A DNA stretch of 64,000 nt from CAHJXF01 sp038225855 (GCA_038225855.1 JBBRQU010000018.1:11614-75613); one strand, 5' to 3'. Shown: positions 10,499 through 17,999, numbered from the stretch's first letter. Numbers and translations: made by a program. Notes: generated by a model from the sequence alone, not told the origin.

Positions 10499-11398
10499 TC
10501 AAACCAGGCGACGATCCGTGAGGCGTTCGAGCACGCGCAATGGCGAAGCCTCGGGGTCCGCGATCAAAGCGAGCGGCAACCGATAGGTCTGCTCGAACAT
10601 GAATTGTCCGGACATCGCCGCATGCATGACCTGATCGGAAAAACAGATCCAGGTCGTGCCCGGCATGAAGTCCACGGCGCGCTGCGGACACGCCTTCTGA
10701 TAGTCGAGATCGGACTTCGCGAGATCGTGGAGTTGCAGCATCAGATGGTCGTAGGCCGAGCGCGGTCGCTTGGTGATGCCGAGTTTGTGCATCAACCATC
10801 CGGCGCCGGGAGGAAGTTGTCCCGCACGCGGAAGAAAGTGCGCGGCCATCGCGGCGAACGGTTCGCCGACGCGCCAGCCACGCGGCATCGCCGCCGGATG
10901 CACGTTGGTGAACACGCGCAGGATGCGGTCCCCATGCGTCGGGTTCGACGGGAAGGCATCGACATGCAGGCGCGTATCGTCCTTGCGCCACGACAGCGCC
11001 TTGCCCGAAGTCGTGTCGCCGATCGCGCGCGGACGAAAGCTCGTGCCGGTCGCGTAGCGACGCGCGTGATATGCCGGGAACAGTCCGTCGATCAGGTCGT
11101 GGCATGCGCTCGCATAGCGCGAGATCATCGCCGCGATCGCAGCGCGTTGCGCACCTTCGGCGCTGGTGCCGCGCAGATCACCGCCGCCGCTGCGGCCGGC
11201 GCGAATGGTGATGCTCTTGCGCTTCTCGTCGGTCAACGCCGCATCGAAGAGGAGGCGCTCGTCCTGGCTGGTATCGAACCGAAGTCTTTCGCACACGACC
11301 ACGCCTCCGTGCTCGACGATCGATTGCAATTGCGGCTCGGGCGACAGTCCGCACCACGCATCGATCGCCGAGGGCACGATGGCTGTGACATCGCTCAT
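10499..11398 (-). CDS. kdoO: Kdo hydroxylase family protein (Fe(II)/2-oxoglutarate dioxygenase)
   Basis: ATG 11398 overlaps the TSUP gene stop as ATGA and gives 299 residues; a longer open frame reaching 12364 is only an artefact across the neighbour. The sequence matches Kdo 3-hydroxylases, which oxidise the Kdo sugar of lipid A inner core using oxygen and 2-oxoglutarate. The likely metal triad is visible as HVD in DDTRLHVDAFPSNPTHGDR and the later His in CFSDQVMHAAMSGQF. It acts on the cytosolic or membrane face during LPS assembly. Coupling to a TSUP exporter is unexpected, because the other LPS genes lie 14 kb away. Confidence 0.85.
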   Translation of the reverse strand: MSDVTAIVPSAIDAWCGLSPEPQLQSIVEHGGVVVCERLRFDTSQDERLLFDAALTDEKRKSITIRAGRSGGGDLRGTSAEGAQRAAIAAMISRYASACHDLIDGLFPAYHARRYATGTSFRPRAIGDTTSGKALSWRKDDTRLHVDAFPSNPTHGDRILRVFTNVHPAAMPRGWRVGEPFAAMAAHFLPRAGQLPPGAGWLMHKLGITKRPRSAYDHLMLQLHDLAKSDLDYQKACPQRAVDFMPGTTWICFSDQVMHAAMSGQFMFEQTYRLPLALIADPEASPLRVLERLTDRRLV

Positions 11399-12210
11399 GA
11401 CCGGTATGCCTTCCACGCCATGTAGATTGCGAGGCCGACCAACAACAGCGCGAAAATGTTCTTCAGGCTTTTCACCGGGAGCGCATGCGCGGCGCGCGCG
11501 CCGAAGGGCGCCGTCAATACGCTGGCGAGCGCACATGCGACGAGCGCCGGCAGATGGACGAAGCCGATGGTCAGTGGCGGCAATCCCTCGACGCTCCATC
11601 CCGCGACGACATAGCCGATCATCCCGCCGGCTGCGATTGGAAAACCCATCGCTGCACTGGTGGCCACCGCTTCGTGAATGACCACGCGGCGCCAGCCGAG
11701 AAACGGGACGGTGATGAAGCCGCCGCCCGCGCCCAGCAGGCTCGAGACGAACCCGATGACCGATCCCGCGCCGAAGAGGCCGACCGGCCCGGGCAGAGGA
11801 CGACCCTTGTCCGGAACGATTTTTCCTGCGTTGCGTAACATCGCAAGACCCGAGGAGCCCACGAACACCGCGAAGAATATCGCCAGCGAGCGCGTACGCA
11901 AAAGGCTCGCGATTTGGGCGCCGACGAAGGTTCCGACAACAGCACCGCCTGCCATCGCCTTGACGATGTCCCAGCGCACGACGCGACGAAGTTGATGCGC
12001 GCGCACGCTCGAAGCCGACGTGAAGAGGATGGTCGTCAGCGAGGTCGCGATGGCCATGTGCAGTACGTGCTGCTCTGGAAACGCTCGCGCGGTGAAGAGC
12101 ATCGCGAGAAACGGCACGAGCAGCATCCCGCCGCCGATTCCGAGCAGGCCCGCGAGAAATCCCGTGGCGCTGCCCAGGAGCAACAGCAGGACGACGAAGA
12201 GCGGCGACAC
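11395..12210 (-). CDS. TSUP (TauE/SafE) family membrane transporter
   Basis: The product is 271 residues with about eight membrane segments. The duplicated family motif is clear: GFLAGLLGIGGGMLLVPFLA near the N-terminus and GFVSSLLGAGGGFITVPFL in the middle. TSUP proteins export small organosulfur or sulfite anions, or take them up. The substrate cannot be deduced here. The stop overlaps the Kdo hydroxylase start by four bases, so the two are translationally coupled, and the EVE gene ends 18 bases upstream. Confidence 0.9.
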   Translation of the reverse strand: MSPLFVVLLLLLGSATGFLAGLLGIGGGMLLVPFLAMLFTARAFPEQHVLHMAIATSLTTILFTSASSVRAHQLRRVVRWDIVKAMAGGAVVGTFVGAQIASLLRTRSLAIFFAVFVGSSGLAMLRNAGKIVPDKGRPLPGPVGLFGAGSVIGFVSSLLGAGGGFITVPFLGWRRVVIHEAVATSAAMGFPIAAGGMIGYVVAGWSVEGLPPLTIGFVHLPALVACALASVLTAPFGARAAHALPVKSLKNIFALLLVGLAIYMAWKAYRS

Positions 12211-12228
12211 GTGCGACGTCGAGCAATG

Positions 12229-12687
12229 TCAGCGCGTGAGTTGCAAGATCGCTGCATACTCGCTCGCAGTGACCGGCGTGATCGAGAGGCGGTTGCCGCG
12301 TTGTAGAACCCGCATCCGGGCAAGCGCGGGATGCTCGCGCATCTGCGCAAGCGAGATCAGCCACGTCTTTTTTTTCGCGCGCACATCGACCAGCAGCCAG
12401 CGCGGCGCTTCACGCGTGGACTTGGGATCGAAGTACGGGCTCTTCGGATCGAATTGCGTGTCGTCGGGATAAGACGTGCTCGCGACTTCGGCGAGTCCCG
12501 CGATGCCGGGCTCGGGACAACTCGAGTGATAGAAAAGGACTGGATCGCCCACCTGCATCTGATCGCGCATGAAGTTGCGCGACTGATAGTTGCGCACGCC
12601 GAACCACGCAACGATGGATTTCGGCATCGCGAGCACATCGTCGATCGAGACCTCGGAGGGCTCGGACTTCATCAACCAGTAATTCAT
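12229..12687 (-). CDS. EVE domain-containing protein
   Basis: ATG 12687 gives 152 residues beginning MNYWLMKSEPSEVSIDD, the standard opening of the family; an upstream ATG at 12720 adds basic residues with no homology. Further signatures are WFGVRNYQSRNFMRD, GDPVLFYHSS and GIAGLAEVAS. EVE domains (PUA-like fold) bind modified bases in DNA or RNA; small stand-alone bacterial members have no settled role. The gene follows the 6S RNA terminator, an order found in many betaproteobacteria. Confidence 0.9.
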   Translation of the reverse strand: MNYWLMKSEPSEVSIDDVLAMPKSIVAWFGVRNYQSRNFMRDQMQVGDPVLFYHSSCPEPGIAGLAEVASTSYPDDTQFDPKSPYFDPKSTREAPRWLLVDVRAKKKTWLISLAQMREHPALARMRVLQRGNRLSITPVTASEYAAILQLTR

Positions 12688-12742
12688 TGCACGAGCGCGA
12701 TGAGGTGAACGAGAGTGCACGCGTGGCGGCAGTGTCGCCGCA

Positions 12743-12780
12743 CAAAAAAAGAGCGACCGACAAGGAAATAGTCGGCCGCT
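12743..12780 (-). terminator. Rho-independent terminator downstream of 6S RNA
   Basis: Read on the minus strand, AGCGGCCGAC pairs with GTCGGTCGCT (10 bp with one G-T) around a nine-base loop and is followed by CTTTTTTTG. It is a textbook terminator placed just after the 3' end of the 6S RNA and before the EVE gene. Confidence 0.9.
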
Positions 12781-12784
12781 GGCA

Positions 12785-12966
12785 GAGGGCCCCGCCGATG
12801 CCGCCAGACCGTCATCCTGAACCGGTAGGTCCAGGGGGTCGCAGTCAACGGTACTTCAGGTTCATCCAACGAGGGATGATCGCAACAGCATCGTGATATT
12901 CCACAACCGAAGCAACACAAGTTGGTTCAAGGAATGTCAGGTCAAAAGCGAACACGGCAGGGAAAT
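12785..12966 (-). ncRNA. ssrS: 6S RNA
   Basis: The interval between zapA and the EVE gene holds no open frame but shows 6S RNA hallmarks on the minus strand. A closing stem pairs CCCTGCCGTG (12953-12962) with CATCGGCGGGG (12790-12800). The 3' half contains ACTGCGAC and GGTTCAGGATGACGGTCTGG then CGGCGGCATC-like sequence, matching the conserved 3' side of the E. coli molecule. TGAACC pairs with GGTTCA inside. The length, about 180 nt, and the zapA neighbourhood are typical. 6S RNA binds sigma70 RNA polymerase by mimicking an open promoter. Exact ends are estimates. Confidence 0.85.
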
Positions 12967-13009
12967 CAAAAATCGCAAAATCAGTTCGACTTGCAAATCA
13001 ATTTGCCGA

Positions 13010-13369
13010 TCAGAACAACGCTTCCTGATTGGCCAGCGCAGTATCGAGCAGCGCGTTGATCGATTGCATTCTACGCGCTATTTCCTGATCGGCAACCGCG
13101 ATTGCCGGTGCATCGTCGGCGCCGATTCGCGAGCTCGCCGAGCGCAACGACGAGTCAGGAACGGGTCGTGCTTGCGACAGCAACGCACTCGCAATGTTCA
13201 ACGCCGCGAAGACGGCGATGCGCTCGTTGCTCGCGATCTTTCCCTGGTCACGAATCGCTTTCATCTGCGCGTCGACGTGCTCGACGGCTGCAAGCAACGC
13301 GGCCTTCTCGGCAGTCTCGCACGACAGGCGATAGTCGCGATCGAGGATGCGCACGGTGAGTTGTTCCAT
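13010..13369 (-). CDS. zapA: Cell division protein ZapA
   Basis: The product is 119 residues. The N-terminal part, VRILDRDYRLSCETAEKAAL, is the ZapA globular region, and the C-terminal third is a coiled coil. ZapA binds FtsZ and bundles protofilaments at the division site. The middle portion (PVPDSSLRSASSRIGADDAP) is a longer linker than in E. coli ZapA (109 residues). It is preceded 12 bases upstream by a ZapB-like gene and followed by 6S RNA, the standard order in this group. Confidence 0.92.
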   Translation of the reverse strand: MEQLTVRILDRDYRLSCETAEKAALLAAVEHVDAQMKAIRDQGKIASNERIAVFAALNIASALLSQARPVPDSSLRSASSRIGADDAPAIAVADQEIARRMQSINALLDTALANQEALF

Positions 13370-13381
13370 GGCGATTTGTTC

Positions 13382-13591
13382 TTACCCATCCGATGGCAAT
13401 CGATCGATCAGCGCTTCGACGCGCGTACGCGCCGTGTCGAGTCGAGCACGCATGGCCCTGGCATCGGCAGCGCTCCTGTCGAGCGCTGTGCGCAGCGTCT
13501 GATTCTCTTCACGCAGATCATGAACGACGCGCACCAGCGCCGAGACGCGGTCGGCGATGTGGTCGAGTTCGCGATCGAGTCCGGCGAGCAT
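13382..13591 (-). CDS. ZapB-like short coiled-coil protein
   Basis: The start at 13591 gives 69 residues, MLAGLDRELDHIADRVSALV onward, almost entirely predicted coiled coil with heptad leucines and valines. A longer in-frame start at 13750 would add an arginine-repeat region produced by a 12-bp DNA repeat and is unlikely. Small coiled-coil proteins encoded just before zapA are usually annotated as cell division or TIGR02449-like proteins. Its role as a ZapA or FtsZ partner is inferred from position. Confidence 0.75.
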   Translation of the reverse strand: MLAGLDRELDHIADRVSALVRVVHDLREENQTLRTALDRSAADARAMRARLDTARTRVEALIDRLPSDG

Positions 13592-13661
13592 GCGTGATGC
13601 TAGGAGGGTTGATCGTCCAGCGTCAAGGCGAAGTGGGCGCGCATCACTTCGCTGCAACACT

Positions 13662-13697
13662 CGACGCCGCGCTCGACGCCGCGCTCGACGCCGCGTC
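13662..13697. repeat. 12-bp tandem repeat, three perfect copies
   Basis: CTCGACGCCGCG occurs three times in a row in the intergenic space between the divergent ZapB-like gene and the cobalamin riboswitch. No coding function is evident. The 12-bp unit is a multiple of three, so it keeps long antisense frames open. Confidence 0.8.
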
Positions 13698-13769
13698 GAC
13701 CATCCAGTCGTCAACCAATGCAATGCATCGTTTGACGCCAGTACGCGCAATCCATAGACTTGCCGGCGC

Positions 13770-13990
13770 TTGGTGCTCGCTCGATTTTTTCGCTGCGAGT
13801 CAAACGGGAAACAGGATCGTCGCGGCTTTCAAGAGCCGAACGCAACCTGTGCTGCCCCCGCAACGGTCAGCAGGCGCATCGCCTTCTTTTTTCACGGCGA
13901 TGCAGTCGCGTCGAATGCCACTGTGCCTCGTGCATGGGAAGGCCGACGCGATCGTCCTGCCAGCCCGGATACCGGCCAGGCATTCGTCGG
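13770..13990 (+). promoter_or_regulatory. Cobalamin (AdoCbl) riboswitch upstream of btuB
   Basis: The conserved core is present in order: an ACGGGAAACAGG-type 5' element (13803-13814), the B12 box CTGTGCTGCCCCCGCAACGG (13847-13866), CACTGTG with GGGAAGGC, and the 3' element GCCAGCCCGGATACCGGCC (about 13961-13978). Cobalamin binding should sequester the ribosome site of the following outer-membrane receptor and lower its expression. A roughly 155-base expression platform with GC-rich hairpins follows, ending with the site GGGAG before ATG 14145. Confidence 0.95.
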
Positions 13991-14144
13991 GAATGTCGCG
14001 GTGGGCGGCGCTCCGGTTCGTCTTCCATCGGGCAGACGCCGGTTGCCTCGTGCGCGCGGTATCAAACGCCAAATCACGCGCCGCATTTCGTGACGTTCCC
14101 TTGTTGCCATTACCCCGCGGGGATGCGGGAACAGGGAGCGTGCC

Positions 14145-16088
14145 ATGCGTCAGCGTCACATCATTTCGCGCGTTTGCGCGCGAGTCTTCGGGTTCGGTCT
14201 TTTCATTCTCTCCTCACACGCGGTCGCGCAGTTTTTGGATACGGCGTTGCCGGGCACCAGGCTCGAACCGATCGTGATCACCGCAACACGTACCGCGCAG
14301 CGTCTCTCCGACGCACTACCCGCAACGACGTTGATCACGCGCACCGACATCGAGGATAGTCACGCGCCCGATCTCGCGACGTTGTTGCGCGGGCAAGCGG
14401 GAATCGACATCGCGCAGTCGGGCGGCCTCGGTTCGCAGACCTCGCTGTTCGTGCGCGGCGCGAATTCGAATCAGGTGCTGGTGTTGATCGACGGCCTGCG
14501 CGTCAATGCAATCGGCAGCGGCGCGGCATCGATCGCGCATCTGATGATCGACCAGATCGATCACGTCGAGATCGTTCGCGGCAATGTCTCGAGCCTCTAC
14601 GGTTCCGAAGCGGTCGGCGGCGTGATCCAGATCTTCACGCGCGGCGCCACGCACGAGAGCGATCGGCCGAGTGTCGGCCTGAATGCCGAGTGGGGCGGCC
14701 ATCGCACACGCGCAGCATCGTTCGATGCGGCGCACGCGTTCGGAGCGAGCGATGCGCGAACGCGCATCGGTCTCGCAGCATCGTATCGATCGGCCAAGGG
14801 TTTCTCGGCAATCGATGCCGATCGCGCGCCTGCGGCCAGTCCCGATGATGACGGTTATCGGAATGCCTCGCTGTCGGCCAACCTCGCGCAACAGTTCGGG
14901 CCCCACGAAATCGGCGCGCGCTACTTCGAAAGTCATGGGCATCTCGAATTCGACGATCCAACCGACTACAGTTTTTTCGGGCGACCCTACAACGGCCGCA
15001 TTCAAACGCATAACGAGCGCACGCGCCTGACCGATGCGGCGCTGTACGGCAAGTTCAGACCGACGATGTTCTGGACCCTCGATCTCCAGGCCGGCCAGAC
15101 GCGTGATCTGAGCGTCAACACCTCTTCGTATCCGTTGTCGTTCGTGATCGGTTCGACCACCAGCACCGATCGTCAATATCGCGTCGGCAATGCCTTCGCT
15201 TTTTCCGAACACGTTGCGACTCTCGCGTATGAGCATCTCGACCAGACCGGCTTTTCCTCGTCGTATGGAAACGGCATCGATGGCGCGGCATTCTCGCGCA
15301 AGGTCGACAGTGCGATGGCGGGGTACACCGGACCGATGTTCCTTCCGTCATCGCTGAACGAATTTCAATTCAACGCACGCCGCGATCGCTACTCGGACTT
15401 CGGCGGCGCGACCACGGGGCTGGCTGCCTACGGATTGAAGTTCGCGCCGGGATGGAAGGCGATCGTGCAAGCCTCGACCGCGTTCAAGGCGCCGAGCTTC
15501 AATGAACTCTACTTTCCGTTCTTCGGCAATGCGGCCTTGAAGCCCGAGCGGGCACGAAGCATCGAGGCCGGCCTTCAATATGCGCGGGATGCGAGCTTCG
15601 TTCGGGCGTCGCTGTTTCGCACGAAGACGCGGGACCTGATCGTCTTCGACCCTTTGCTCTCGCTCGCGAACAACGTCGATCGCGCGCGCGTCACGGGGTT
15701 CGAACTGAGCGCGCGGACGACGATGGATGGATGGAACCTCAGCGCGAATCTCACGTTCCAGCGGCCGATCGACGAAGCGACCCGAGAGCGCCTGTTGCGT
15801 AGAGCCAATCGCAATCTCGGCCTTGCCGCCGCGAAGAGTTTCGGACGCTGGCGAGTCAGCGCCGATCTGCAAGCGGCCGGGACGCGCTTCGACTCGGACA
15901 TCAATACGTTCGCGCGAACCGAACTCGCCAGTTATGCGCTCGCGAACCTCGGAGTGCGCTACGAGTTGCTGCGAGGAACCACGGTCGGCGTCGCGATCAC
16001 CAACGCCTTCGATAAACGCTATGCGCTGGTCGATGGCTACAACACGGCCGGTCGCGTGACGACGGTTTCGCTGAGCACGCGCTATTGA
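14145..16088 (+). CDS. btuB: TonB-dependent cobalamin receptor BtuB
   Basis: The product is 647 residues with a signal peptide (FGLFILSSHAVA-Q). The TonB box is EPIVITATRT, followed by the plug domain (LRGQAGIDIAQSGGLGSQTS, VLVLIDGLRVNAIGSG, IVRGNVSSLYGSEAVGGVIQ) and a 22-strand barrel ending in the aromatic terminus LSTRY. The length compares with 614 for E. coli BtuB. The upstream cobalamin riboswitch supports B12 as substrate. It imports corrinoids across the outer membrane; the binding protein at 31287 may serve the next step. Confidence 0.95.
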   Translation: MRQRHIISRVCARVFGFGLFILSSHAVAQFLDTALPGTRLEPIVITATRTAQRLSDALPATTLITRTDIEDSHAPDLATLLRGQAGIDIAQSGGLGSQTSLFVRGANSNQVLVLIDGLRVNAIGSGAASIAHLMIDQIDHVEIVRGNVSSLYGSEAVGGVIQIFTRGATHESDRPSVGLNAEWGGHRTRAASFDAAHAFGASDARTRIGLAASYRSAKGFSAIDADRAPAASPDDDGYRNASLSANLAQQFGPHEIGARYFESHGHLEFDDPTDYSFFGRPYNGRIQTHNERTRLTDAALYGKFRPTMFWTLDLQAGQTRDLSVNTSSYPLSFVIGSTTSTDRQYRVGNAFAFSEHVATLAYEHLDQTGFSSSYGNGIDGAAFSRKVDSAMAGYTGPMFLPSSLNEFQFNARRDRYSDFGGATTGLAAYGLKFAPGWKAIVQASTAFKAPSFNELYFPFFGNAALKPERARSIEAGLQYARDASFVRASLFRTKTRDLIVFDPLLSLANNVDRARVTGFELSARTTMDGWNLSANLTFQRPIDEATRERLLRRANRNLGLAAAKSFGRWRVSADLQAAGTRFDSDINTFARTELASYALANLGVRYELLRGTTVGVAITNAFDKRYALVDGYNTAGRVTTVSLSTRY

Positions 16089-16097
16089 TTGCCCGCG

Positions 16098-16277
16098 TCA
16101 GGGCTTGGGCCACAAGACCATCTGCGTGCAATGAAAGATCGCGATGGTCTTGCCCGCCGCATTGCGAACGATCGCATCCCGGACTTGCGTCGTGCGTTTG
16201 CCATGCACGAGCGAGGCTTCGGCGACGATGCGTCCGCTTTTCGCGGTGCCGAGGAAGCAGCACACCCCGACGATCAA
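16098..16277 (-). pseudogene. Remnant of a PaaI-like hotdog thioesterase (C-terminal part)
   Basis: On the minus strand an open stretch of about 59 codons reads GTAKSGRIVAEASLVHGKRT then TQVRDAIVRNAAGKTIAIF and ends in WPKP before a TGA at 16098-16100. This pattern (aromatic or small residue, KxG-x-AEAxxxHxGRxT, VxDAxV, DxxGKxIA, CTQM) is the C-terminal half of PaaI-type acyl-CoA thioesterases, which are usually about 140 residues. The upstream half, with the catalytic Asn/Asp, is missing, and a stop lies directly before the fragment. It therefore appears to be a 5'-truncated gene. Assignment is from recalled family motifs. Confidence 0.5.
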
Positions 16278-16315
16278 TCATGAGGGGTGGAGGAAACGAG
16301 CAGCAGGCCCGCCCC

Positions 16316-16344
16316 TTGCTTATTTTTGACGCATGGAGTATAAA
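16316..16344 (+). promoter_or_regulatory. Sigma70-like promoter of the cold-shock gene
   Basis: TTGCTT (16316-16321), a 17-base spacer, and TATAAA (16339-16344) form a good sigma70-type promoter. Transcription from about 16351 gives a leader of roughly 155 bases before the ATG at 16508, the long 5' UTR typical of cold-shock genes. Confidence 0.65.
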
Positions 16345-16507
16345 GGTCCGGCAAAATTTTCAAGTCGAGTATGTTGGTCGTTCGTCAACGCGGTGTTGAA
16401 ATACCCCCCGTGCTTCGTCGGTTGTCCATTTCTTCCCCTTGATAGTTCTGCACTCCCTGGCGCGTTCGCATGCGAGCGCGCATTTTATATTTCGCAAGGA
16501 AAGCAAT

Positions 16508-16711
16508 ATGGCAACCGGTACAGTCAAGTGGTTCAACGATGCAAAGGGCTTTGGTTTCATCACCCCCGACGAAGGTGGCGGCGACTTGTTCGCGCACTTC
16601 TCGGAAATCCAGGGCAGCGGCTTCAAGTCGCTCCAGGAAAACCAGAAGGTCACCTTTGAAGTGACCAAAGGACCGAAGGGCCTGCAGGCTTCGAAGATCA
16701 CGCCGCAATAA
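16508..16711 (+). CDS. Cold-shock protein, CspA family
   Basis: The 67-residue product, MATGTVKWFNDAKGFGFITP onward, is a complete cold-shock domain with RNP1 (KGFGFI) and RNP2 (LFAHFS) motifs. These small OB-fold proteins bind single-stranded RNA and DNA and melt secondary structure. AAGGAAAG precedes the ATG; an upstream in-frame ATG at 16439 lies in the leader. The long untranslated leader suggests temperature-dependent structure control as in cspA, although Csp paralogues may be constitutive. Confidence 0.96.
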   Translation: MATGTVKWFNDAKGFGFITPDEGGGDLFAHFSEIQGSGFKSLQENQKVTFEVTKGPKGLQASKITPQ

Positions 16712-16744
16712 GCGTCGAGATCATTCGATCGGCAGTTTCGAGAG

Positions 16745-16769
16745 AGCGCACCTTCGGGTGCGCTTTTTT
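16745..16769 (+). terminator. Rho-independent terminator of the csp gene
   Basis: AGCGCACC and GGTGCGCT form a perfect 8-bp stem closed by a TTCG tetraloop and followed by TTTTTC, 33 bases after the csp stop codon. Confidence 0.95.
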
Positions 16770-16799
16770 CATTTCCGCACCGCATTCGAGGAGTGATGG

Positions 16800-17306
16800 A
16801 TGACACAATCACAAGACCCGGCCGGCGCCGCGATCAAGCCCATCGCGATCGATGACATCCCATGGGAAGAATGGTCCGAAGGCGTGCGCTTCGGCGGCCG
16901 CGTTCGGCCGATCGGCGCCCTTGCCGGCGGGTCGCGCGTCGGCGTCCTGATCGAAGAGTTGCCGCCCGGCAAGCAGTCGGCGCCCTTTCATTGGCATACG
17001 CGCGAGGAAGAGCACATGTGGTTCCTCACAGGCCGCGCCACCTTGCGCCTGGGTGACGAGCGCCATGCAGTCAAGGCAGGCGACTACGTGTGCTTTCCGG
17101 CCGGGCGCGAACTGGGTCATTGTGTCGTCAACGACAGCGATGCGCCTTGCCGCTACCTCGTCATCGGCGAGCGTGTGCCCGACGATGTGTGCATCTATCC
17201 CGATTCCCGCAAGGTGATGGTGCGCAGTGCCGATCGCGCGGTGTTTTCGCTCGATGCAAAGAAGGATTATTGGGACGGCGAACAGACCGACGTGCCGCCG
17301 ACCTGA
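16800..17306 (+). CDS. Cupin-domain protein
   Basis: The product is 168 residues with GAGGAG upstream of the ATG. A single conserved cupin barrel is evident: motif 1 is HWHTREEEHMWFLTGRATL, with two His and a Glu ligand (HxH...E), and motif 2 is GDYVCFPAGRELGHCVVN with the fourth His. Metal-binding cupins of this type often follow the phrase PPGKQSAPFHWH and are usually annotated as uncharacterised. The substrate is unknown. The gene appears monocistronic, bounded by terminators on both sides. Confidence 0.85.
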   Translation: MTQSQDPAGAAIKPIAIDDIPWEEWSEGVRFGGRVRPIGALAGGSRVGVLIEELPPGKQSAPFHWHTREEEHMWFLTGRATLRLGDERHAVKAGDYVCFPAGRELGHCVVNDSDAPCRYLVIGERVPDDVCIYPDSRKVMVRSADRAVFSLDAKKDYWDGEQTDVPPT

Positions 17307-17321
17307 TCGAACAGGCGCCTC

Positions 17322-17363
17322 TGCACCAAAACAAAACGGCCGACTGAAAGATCGGCCGTTCTT
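17322..17363 (-). terminator. Bidirectional terminator between convergent genes
   Basis: AACGGCCGA (17335-17343) pairs with TCGGCCGTT (17352-17360). On the minus strand the hairpin is followed by TTGTTTTGG, ending the lipoprotein transcript. On the plus strand a shorter CTTG follows, for the cupin gene. Confidence 0.8.
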
Positions 17364-17401
17364 GCGAACACGAAGACGCGCGAAGCCACGTCGGTGGATG
17401 A

Positions 17402-17890
17402 TCAACGATGCCCGTGCCCACCACCCCATCCATGTCCACCACCCCATCCACGTCCACCACCCCATCCACGTCCACCACCCCATCCACGTCCACCACCCCA
17501 TCCGCGATGACCCCAGCCGCCGCGGAAAACGTAACCGAGTGAGAACGAAACCCCCGGCACCCACGGATAGAAGCCGCCGTAATAGGGGTAAGCGTAATAG
17601 GGGTAAGCGGAGTAGGGGTAAGCGGAGTAGGGATAGGTGTAATAGGGCGCAGGTGCGGCGTAGGCATATGACTGCGCGGCCTGGTCTTCGCTCTGCACTT
17701 GCGCATCGAGCCGTGCGAGTCGATCGCGCTCGGCCGGATCGAGAGGCCGGTTCGCCAGCGCTGCGCTCTGTGCGGGGGTCAGCCGCGCGACCGGCTGATA
17801 GCCCGGTTGCTGATAGACGGGATACGCCACGCATCCTGCCAATGCGGCAACAGTGGCGGCGGTAGCGACGAACATCGGGGTGTTGCGCAT
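17402..17890 (-). CDS. Repeat-rich lipoprotein (Tyr-Pro and Gly-Trp repeats)
   Basis: This 162-residue product has a lipobox LAGC (Cys20) after a short hydrophobic signal. A charged helix (LTPAQSAALANRPLDPAERD) is followed by a Tyr/Pro block built on YPYSA/YPYYA units, a hydrophobic PWVPGVSFSLGYVF segment, and a tail of five or six GRGWGG/GHGWGG units ending HGHR. The tail is encoded by an 18-bp tandem repeat and the Tyr block by a 15-bp repeat. Low-complexity tails of this type occur in surface lipoproteins of betaproteobacteria. Function is unknown. Confidence 0.8.
   Translation of the reverse strand: MRNTPMFVATAATVAALAGCVAYPVYQQPGYQPVARLTPAQSAALANRPLDPAERDRLARLDAQVQSEDQAAQSYAYAAPAPYYTYPYSAYPYSAYPYYAYPYYGGFYPWVPGVSFSLGYVFRGGWGHRGWGGGRGWGGGRGWGGGRGWGGGHGWGGGHGHR
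17411..17510. repeat. 18-bp tandem repeat inside the lipoprotein gene
   Basis: About five copies of an 18-base unit (plus strand CACCACCCCATCCACGTC, first copies with CATGTC) encode GRGWGG/GHGWGG on the minus strand. A second 15-bp period array lies at about 17578-17640 and encodes YPYxA. Copy number changes would alter tail length without changing frame. Confidence 0.85.
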
Positions 17891-17999
17891 GTCAGTTCCT
17901 TCAGCCGTTCGAGAGCGGATCGAAGCGACCCATCCTGCTCAGAGGGATCCGCCCGGCGAACGTTCAAGTGCCACGATTTATTCGATCGACCGTCGTTGA

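Noticed and set aside
10499..12364. 621-residue frame spanning the TSUP gene and Kdo hydroxylase
   Set aside because: Only the last 299 residues match Kdo hydroxylase; the rest is the shadow of the TSUP gene, and an ATGA overlap marks the true start.
12900..13009. Precise promoter for 6S RNA
   Set aside because: TTGCAA and a TTTTGAT-like box are present but spacing is poor; not firm enough to list.
13382..13750. Longer 122-residue version of the ZapB-like protein
   Set aside because: The extra Arg-rich residues come from the 12-bp repeat and lie across the intergenic space.
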